Shown in pieces: positions 59,465 to 64,000 of a DNA stretch of 64,000 bases. Both the position numbers and the translations under genes were made by a program. This DNA is from JAUWCL01 sp964599375 (GTDB taxonomy: Bacteria; Krumholzibacteriota; Krumholzibacteriia; Krumholzibacteriales; Krumholzibacteriaceae), in contig CAZREW010000008.1 of NCBI GenBank assembly GCA_964599375.1, positions 62,001-126,000 on the forward strand, read 5' to 3'. A model generated the notes under the pieces. The model was not told where the DNA came from, made no database searches, and was given only the letters and a program-made list of their open reading frames with translations. The first letter of the stretch is position 1. Every line of letters starts with the position of its first letter.

Positions 59465-60571
59465 ATGAGTAAGATCCCCTTCTTCAATCTTGGTATGCAG
59501 ACGAGCGCCATCAGGCCGGAGATCGATCTGGCTATAGGCGGAGTGATAGACAATACCGCGTTTGTACTCGGTCCCGGCCTAGAAGAATTTGAAGAGGCCT
59601 TCGCTGCGTACTGCGGCACAAAGTACTGTGCGGGAACGAGTTCTGGCACTTCAGCCCTTCATGCGGCGCTGATAGCGTTCGGTGTCGGCGCCGGCGACGA
59701 AGTCATCACCGTGGCGAACACCTTTATAGCGACGGTCGAGGCGATAGCCATGACCGGGGCGAGGCCGGTCGTGGTGGACGTCCTCGAGGATACGGGTCTG
59801 ATGGACCCGGCGAAACTCGAGGGCGCGATAACAGATAAGACAAAGGTTATAATACCGGTGCACCTTTTCGGACAGTGCTGCGACATGGACCCTATCAGCG
59901 AGATTGCGTCACGGCACGGCATAAAGGTTCTCGAGGACGCCTGTCAGGCCCACGGCGCGAAATACAAGGGCCGCCGGGCCGGTTCACTCGGAGACGCAGC
60001 CGCATTCTCGTTCTACCCGAGCAAGAACCTCGGATCATTCGGGGAAGGGGGAGCGGTCACCACATCGGATGAAAAGGTCATGGCTACGATAAAGGGCCTG
60101 AGACATCACGGGCAGATCGTCAAGAACGAGCATTCCGTGCTGGGCTACAATTACAGGCTTCACGCGATACAGGCCGCCATACTGAACGTCAAGCTGAAGT
60201 ATCTCGATGGCTGGAACGACAGGCGCAGGAAGCTCGCCGCGCGTTATCACGCGAAGCTGGGCGGCGAGGGGTACTGGATGGCGACAGAGCATCCAGACTG
60301 CGAGCCTGTGTACCATCTTTTCCCGATCGGCTGCGCCGACAAGGAAGCGGTTGGAAAGGCTCTGAGTGAGGCGGGGATCGGCTGGGGGCAGCACTACCCG
60401 GTCCCGGTCCATCTTCAGCCGGCCTTTTTATATCTGGGATATTCGGAAGGAGATTTTCCCGTCGCGGAAAGACTCATGCGAACAAGCCTCACACTTCCGA
60501 TGTTCCCGGAACTCAATGAGAAGCAGGTGGACGCCGTCTGTGAAGTGCTTGGGGGCGTCTCATCTGCATGA
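59465..60571 (+). CDS. DegT/DnrJ/EryC1/StrS-family sugar aminotransferase, WbpE/WlbE-like
   Basis: A 368-residue PLP enzyme that transaminates a keto-sugar nucleotide. Motifs are CAGTSSGTSALHAALIAFGV, EVITVANTFIATVEAI, VLEDACQAHGA and FYPSKNLGSFGEGGAV with PLP-binding K187. With the dehydrogenase at 61384 and acetyltransferase at 62453 it forms the trio that makes a 3-acetamido-3-deoxy sugar, as WbpB/WbpE/WbpD do for UDP-GlcNAc3NAcA. Substrate (UDP- or dTDP-linked) is not settled. It could also be the missing partner of the GnnA-like enzyme near position 796; that is speculation. Confidence 0.9.
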   Translation: MSKIPFFNLGMQTSAIRPEIDLAIGGVIDNTAFVLGPGLEEFEEAFAAYCGTKYCAGTSSGTSALHAALIAFGVGAGDEVITVANTFIATVEAIAMTGARPVVVDVLEDTGLMDPAKLEGAITDKTKVIIPVHLFGQCCDMDPISEIASRHGIKVLEDACQAHGAKYKGRRAGSLGDAAAFSFYPSKNLGSFGEGGAVTTSDEKVMATIKGLRHHGQIVKNEHSVLGYNYRLHAIQAAILNVKLKYLDGWNDRRRKLAARYHAKLGGEGYWMATEHPDCEPVYHLFPIGCADKEAVGKALSEAGIGWGQHYPVPVHLQPAFLYLGYSEGDFPVAERLMRTSLTLPMFPELNEKQVDAVCEVLGGVSSA

Positions 60572-60611
60572 GGAGGTTATAAAGGAGGGGGTATTTATAG
60601 GGTAACGGTTA

Positions 60612-61394
60612 ATGACATACGAGACTGGGGTCCTTAGGCGGGATAATGCTGCTATGAGAAAATTTACAGCGGCCCTGGACAATTATACCAACGCCGAGCA
60701 ATTCAGAACGGCGGACCTGGCCACCAAGACGAGTCACGCGATCTTCAGCAGGACCTGGATAGACAGGTTTCTGAAGAGGACGACGGATATTGCGGCGTCT
60801 ATGGTGGTGCTCGTACTCGGGTTCCCATTCTTTCTCGCCATCGCTCTGTTGATCAAGCTGACCTCCAGGGGACCCGTTTTCTTCAAACAGGAACGGGTCG
60901 GAGAGGATGGGGAGGTCTTTGCCCTTTTCAAGTTCCGCACGATGCGGACGGACTGCGACGACACCCTCCATAGAGAGTTCACCCGAAAGTTCATCCAGGG
61001 GCGCCTGCCCGAACCTTCGCTTGACGCGGGAAAGTGCGAGGGTTATAAGATGACAGACGATCCGCGGATCACCGCAGTCGGCGGGTTCCTGCGGAAGACG
61101 AGCCTGGATGAGCTGCCCCAGTTCATAAACATCCTTAAGGGCGAGATGACTATTGTGGGGCCAAGGCCGCCGTTGCCTTACGAGTATGAGTGCTACGACG
61201 AGTGGCACAAGTTGAGGCTGAAGGTAAGGCCGGGCCTTACGGGACTGTGGCAGGTCAGCGGGCGTAGCACGGTGCCTTTTCACGAGATGGTGATGATGGA
61301 CATATACTATATCGAGAACTGGTCGATGCTGCTCGATCTCAAGATCATGCTCAGGACCGTGCCGGTGATGCTGGCCGGGACGGGTGGACACTAG
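60612..61394 (+). CDS. Polyprenyl-phosphate sugar phosphotransferase (initiating transferase family)
   Basis: A 260-residue sugar transferase of the same family as the one at 38629. One N-terminal hydrophobic segment (AASMVVLVLGFPFFLAIALL, about 58-77) precedes GPVFFKQERVGEDGEVFALF, FRTMRTD, TSLDELPQFINILKGEMTIV, GPRPPLPYEYE and PGLTGLWQVSGRS. It is probably the initiating transferase of a second polymer. ATG 60612 has no close SD; ATG 60654 is an alternative start. Overlaps the next gene by 11 bases. Confidence 0.9.
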   Translation: MTYETGVLRRDNAAMRKFTAALDNYTNAEQFRTADLATKTSHAIFSRTWIDRFLKRTTDIAASMVVLVLGFPFFLAIALLIKLTSRGPVFFKQERVGEDGEVFALFKFRTMRTDCDDTLHREFTRKFIQGRLPEPSLDAGKCEGYKMTDDPRITAVGGFLRKTSLDELPQFINILKGEMTIVGPRPPLPYEYECYDEWHKLRLKVRPGLTGLWQVSGRSTVPFHEMVMMDIYYIENWSMLLDLKIMLRTVPVMLAGTGGH

Positions 61395-62445
61395 CGCAAG
61401 CTGGAAGAATGGAGGCCCATTGCTTACAGTCGGAGTGATCGGTTGCGGATACTGGGGACCAAATCTGATCAGAAATTTCATCAACCTCAAGGATGCCGAC
61501 GTCAAGATCTGCAGCGATATTGACGAGGGCCGCCTCGAGCACATGCGAAGGCTCTATCCGTCACTCGCCACCACGACGGAATACAGGGATATCATAAAGG
61601 ACGAAAGCATTGACGCCATCGTGATCGCCACGCCGGTATCTACTCATTTCGAACTCGCTGCCGAGGCTCTCGCGGCTGGAAAGCATGTATTCTGCGAGAA
61701 GCCGCTCACGCAGTCTGTCGAAGAGGGTGTCAAGCTGGTCGACCTGGCCGATGAGAATGACAGGACTCTCATGGTCGGCCATACGTTCGTCTACACGGCA
61801 GCGGTGAACAAGGTCAGGGACCTGATCAATTGCGGCGAGCTTGGCGATATATATTACATGTCGACCGCTAGGGTGAACCTCGGGCTGTTCCAGGAGGATA
61901 TCAACGTTGTCTGGGACCTCGCTCCCCATGACGTATCGATCATGAATTACGTACTAGGAGCCAGGCCGGTCGCGGTTTCCGCGGTCGGGCACTCGTATAT
62001 CCAGCCCAATATCCAGGACGTGGCGTTCGTAACGATGCGCTATCCGGGTTCGATCCTTACGAACCTGCACGTCTCCTGGCTTAACCCGAACAAGATAAGG
62101 TCTACGACGGTCGTGGGCAGCAGGAAGATGCTCGTCTACGATGATATTTCCAGCCTCGAAAAGATCCGCATCTACGACAAGGGCGTCGATGTGATCCCGC
62201 ACTATGACACCTTCGGTGAATTCCAGCTCTCTTACAGGTACGGGGACATCCACATACCGAAACTGGACGAGGCCGAACCGCTCAAGATGGAATGCCAGCA
62301 TTTCATAGACTGCATCGCCGGAGCCGAGCCGCAGAGCAGTGGGCGGCACGGTCTCGAGGTACTCATCGTCCTCGACGCGATCGACAGGTCTATGAAAAAA
62401 CACGGCGCGGAGATCGAGATCGAATATCCGAAGACCCTGGGATAG
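61384..62445 (+). CDS. Gfo/Idh/MocA-family sugar dehydrogenase, WlbA/WbpB-like
   Basis: A 353-residue NAD-dependent dehydrogenase. The Rossmann segment is GVIGCGYWGPNLIRNF (17-32), typical of WlbA/WbpB, followed by CEKPLTQSVEEG near 104, GHTFVYTAAVNKVRDLI, and DLAPHDVSIMNYVLGA with active-site Asp/His. These enzymes oxidise C3 of UDP-GlcNAcA before transamination. GTG start at 61384; TTG 61420 is an alternative. It has no close sequence likeness to the GnnA-like enzyme beyond the family motifs. Confidence 0.88.
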   Translation: MDTSASWKNGGPLLTVGVIGCGYWGPNLIRNFINLKDADVKICSDIDEGRLEHMRRLYPSLATTTEYRDIIKDESIDAIVIATPVSTHFELAAEALAAGKHVFCEKPLTQSVEEGVKLVDLADENDRTLMVGHTFVYTAAVNKVRDLINCGELGDIYYMSTARVNLGLFQEDINVVWDLAPHDVSIMNYVLGARPVAVSAVGHSYIQPNIQDVAFVTMRYPGSILTNLHVSWLNPNKIRSTTVVGSRKMLVYDDISSLEKIRIYDKGVDVIPHYDTFGEFQLSYRYGDIHIPKLDEAEPLKMECQHFIDCIAGAEPQSSGRHGLEVLIVLDAIDRSMKKHGAEIEIEYPKTLG

Positions 62446-62452
62446 GGGGACA

Positions 62453-63091
62453 ATGAAAAACAGAAAGGACGATGCCAGGCTGGGGAGGGTACGTCTCGGG
62501 CCGGGCTGTGAGATAGACCCAGAGGCTCTCGTCGGCTACCTTTCGCCGAGGCGCGGCGTGTCGGACGAGCTTGTCATCGGAAAAGGCGCCAGGATCAGGA
62601 GCGGAAGCGTCATATACGCCGGCTCGACGATAGGCGAGGGCCTGGAGACGGGCCATAACGTCGTAATCAGGGAGCAGAACGAGATCGGGGACGGGTTCAG
62701 TATCTGGAACAATTCGGTCATCGACTATGGATGCAATATCGGCAATGGAGTGAAGATCCACTGCAACATCTATATAGCTCAGTTCACCGTGATCGAGGAC
62801 GGTGTCTTCATGGCGCCGGGCGTCACTATAGCCAATGATATACATCCCGGATGCCCCGAATCCGGCAGCTGCATGAAGGGACCGGTGCTGAAGAAGGGTT
62901 GCAGGCTGGGCGTCAATGTCACAGTCGTGCCGTACGTGACCATTGGAGAAGGCACGCTGGTCGGGAGCGGTTCCGTAGTTTCCCGGGATCTGCCGCCCAA
63001 TGTCCTTGCATACGGTAATCCGGCGCGGGTCCATGCCGAGCTGAAAGACCTCAGGTGCAAGACCGGCAGGCGGGAGGCCCCATACCTGTAG
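62453..63091 (+). CDS. Left-handed beta-helix N-acetyltransferase, WlbB/WbpD-like
   Basis: A 212-residue hexapeptide-repeat acyltransferase. Repeats run through most of the protein; the stretch YIAQFTVIEDGVFMAPGVTI and ANDIHPGCPESG are typical of WlbB/WbpD, as is NVTVVPYVTIGEGTLVGSGS. Such enzymes acetylate the 3-amino group using acetyl-CoA. SD AGGGGGAC precedes the ATG. The preceding 30 residues are charged and likely form a helix at the trimer base. Confidence 0.88.
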   Translation: MKNRKDDARLGRVRLGPGCEIDPEALVGYLSPRRGVSDELVIGKGARIRSGSVIYAGSTIGEGLETGHNVVIREQNEIGDGFSIWNNSVIDYGCNIGNGVKIHCNIYIAQFTVIEDGVFMAPGVTIANDIHPGCPESGSCMKGPVLKKGCRLGVNVTVVPYVTIGEGTLVGSGSVVSRDLPPNVLAYGNPARVHAELKDLRCKTGRREAPYL

Positions 63092-63101
63092 GTGTCGCGA
63101 T

Positions 63102-64000
63102 ATGACCCTGCCAGAAGAGGGAACGAGAGTCTTCATCCTCGCTTCGACTCTCGTCACGGGGGGCGCGGAACGGGTCGTAGAGTCCCTGGCCCTCGGACTG
63201 CCGAGGCTCGGGTACCAGCCGGAGGTCCTGTGCCTGCACTCTCCGGGCAGGACCGGCGAACGGCTCATCACGGAAGGAGTGCCGGTAAGACACGGGCTCC
63301 TCGGCGCGAAATACGATCCCTTCTCGGCGGTCAGGATCTCCCGCATATTCTCTGAGCACAGCGGCGGCGTGCTGTTGTCTCTCGATCATCACGACGCCAT
63401 AGCGATCGGTATCGGAGCCGCGAGGCTCGCGGGACTGCGGCGAAGGGTGCTTTCGGTCCACTCGACCGGTCTCTGGAAAAAGGGGAGCAGCTTCACGAGA
63501 TTCGACAGGTTCTTTCTGGGCGGGTTCGGACGTATAGTCGCCCTGGCGGGGATGCACAGGGACCATCTTGTCAAGGTGGAGGGCATAGATCCCGGAAGGA
63601 TCAGCGTGATCAACAACGGGGTGGATACGGACCGGTTCACTCCGGCCGCTGCCGCGGACAGGGACGCGCTGAGATCTGGACTGGGAATAGAAGCCGGCAG
63701 GTTCGCCGTCTCCATGGTAGCCGCGCTCAGGCCAGAGAAGAACCATGCGATGTTACTTGATGCCGCCGAGATCCTGAACAGGAGGCGCGGCGGGAGATTC
63801 GTATTCCTGTTGGTCGGGTCAGGCTCGGAAGAGGATACACTGAAGGAACGCTCGGCGCGTCTCGGTCTGGGGGACTCCGTCAGGTTCCTGGGCGAAAGGG
63901 ATGACGTCGATCTGATCCTGAAGGCGTCAGACGCGTCGGTGCTCTGTTCATTCCCCGTGGTGGAGACATTTCCCCTGGCAGTACTGGAGGCCATGGCCAC
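63102..64000 (+). CDS. GT4-family glycosyltransferase (3' end cut by window)
   Basis: Open from ATG 63102 to the window edge (about 299 residues). Motifs are STLVTGGAERVVESLALGLP, SLDHHDAIAIGIGAARLAGL, NNGVDTDRFTP, VSMVAALRPEKNHAMLLDAA and FPVVETFPLAVLEAMA at the edge, which contains the GT4 E-x7-E donor motif. The last residues expected are roughly 60-80 codons beyond. Probably part of the same polymer cluster as the amino-sugar genes. Confidence 0.88.
   Translation, partial: MTLPEEGTRVFILASTLVTGGAERVVESLALGLPRLGYQPEVLCLHSPGRTGERLITEGVPVRHGLLGAKYDPFSAVRISRIFSEHSGGVLLSLDHHDAIAIGIGAARLAGLRRRVLSVHSTGLWKKGSSFTRFDRFFLGGFGRIVALAGMHRDHLVKVEGIDPGRISVINNGVDTDRFTPAAAADRDALRSGLGIEAGRFAVSMVAALRPEKNHAMLLDAAEILNRRRGGRFVFLLVGSGSEEDTLKERSARLGLGDSVRFLGERDDVDLILKASDASVLCSFPVVETFPLAVLEAMA

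Noticed and set aside
1..64000. CRISPR arrays, tRNA/rRNA genes, transposases and attachment sites
   Set aside because: I looked for regularly spaced repeats, tRNA-like cloverleaf ends and IS-type proteins. None was found by eye, although short tRNAs could escape notice without a scan.

Overview
The window is a high-GC, densely coding stretch from a diderm (LPS-bearing) bacterium. Lipid A genes, heptose-core genes, an MsbA-type exporter, an outer-membrane polysaccharide export system and several lipoproteins show an outer membrane. Arginine is written very often as AGG. GldA/F/G-type ABC genes with a DUF4340 partner, the AmmeMemoRadiSam pair, and TreT with DUF5752 recall deep-branching lineages near the FCB group (Krumholzibacteriota- or Eisenbacteria-like). 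That placement is a low-confidence inference; no rRNA or universal marker is present.

Layout. 1-4655: lipid A operon (lpxA 3' part, a GnnA-like oxidoreductase, lpxB, a DUF374 acyltransferase, lpxK) ending at a strong terminator hairpin. 4752-9800: a lipoprotein on the minus strand, then nadB, a Minf_1886-like protein and a membrane-embedded spermidine-synthase-like protein. 9809-17116 (minus): a MEMO-AMMECR1 fusion plus radical SAM enzyme, both with export signals, then a Gld-type ABC exporter operon. 17312-22557: small envelope proteins, a DUF72 protein, a GT39 transferase, a BamE-like lipoprotein and Hsp20. 22564-36472: lon, then a tightly overlapped LPS core operon (GT9 transferases, msbA, both heptose-activation enzymes, GT2 and GT4 transferases). 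36583-38417: a DUF3108 protein and a deoxyhypusine-synthase-like protein. 38445-51865: an exopolysaccharide locus of the XrtA-associated type (sugar transferase, export lipoprotein, chain-length protein, AAA ATPase, BY-kinase, NTase-fold protein, alkaline-phosphatase-superfamily enzyme, Wzx flippase, glycosyltransferases, a very large membrane protein). 51869-56063 (minus): trehalose genes otsA, otsB, treT and DUF5752. 56209-64000: dTDP-rhamnose genes (rmlA, rmlC, rmlD; no rmlB), a decayed glycosyltransferase, and a set for a 3-acetamido sugar (aminotransferase, WlbA-type dehydrogenase, WlbB-type acetyltransferase) with a second sugar transferase and a GT4 cut by the window end.

The genes work together mainly in building the envelope: lipid A and core (left and centre), export across the inner membrane (MsbA), a Wzx/Wza-type surface polymer, and nucleotide sugars (right). 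Convincing sigma70-type promoters (TTGACA / TATAAT with 16-18 bp spacing) can be read in most larger intergenic gaps. The feature most worth follow-up is a roughly 150-nt leader between a promoter and the first sugar-transferase gene of the polysaccharide locus. It carries two tandem terminator-like hairpins, the second ending just before the ribosome binding site, which suggests an attenuator or undescribed regulatory RNA. Other points are a lon gene without a usual start codon, a GnnA homologue with no GnnB partner next to it, and a NTase/phosphatase-superfamily pair inside the polymer locus. No tRNA, rRNA, insertion sequence or CRISPR array was seen, and no gene-free stretch exceeds 300 bases.
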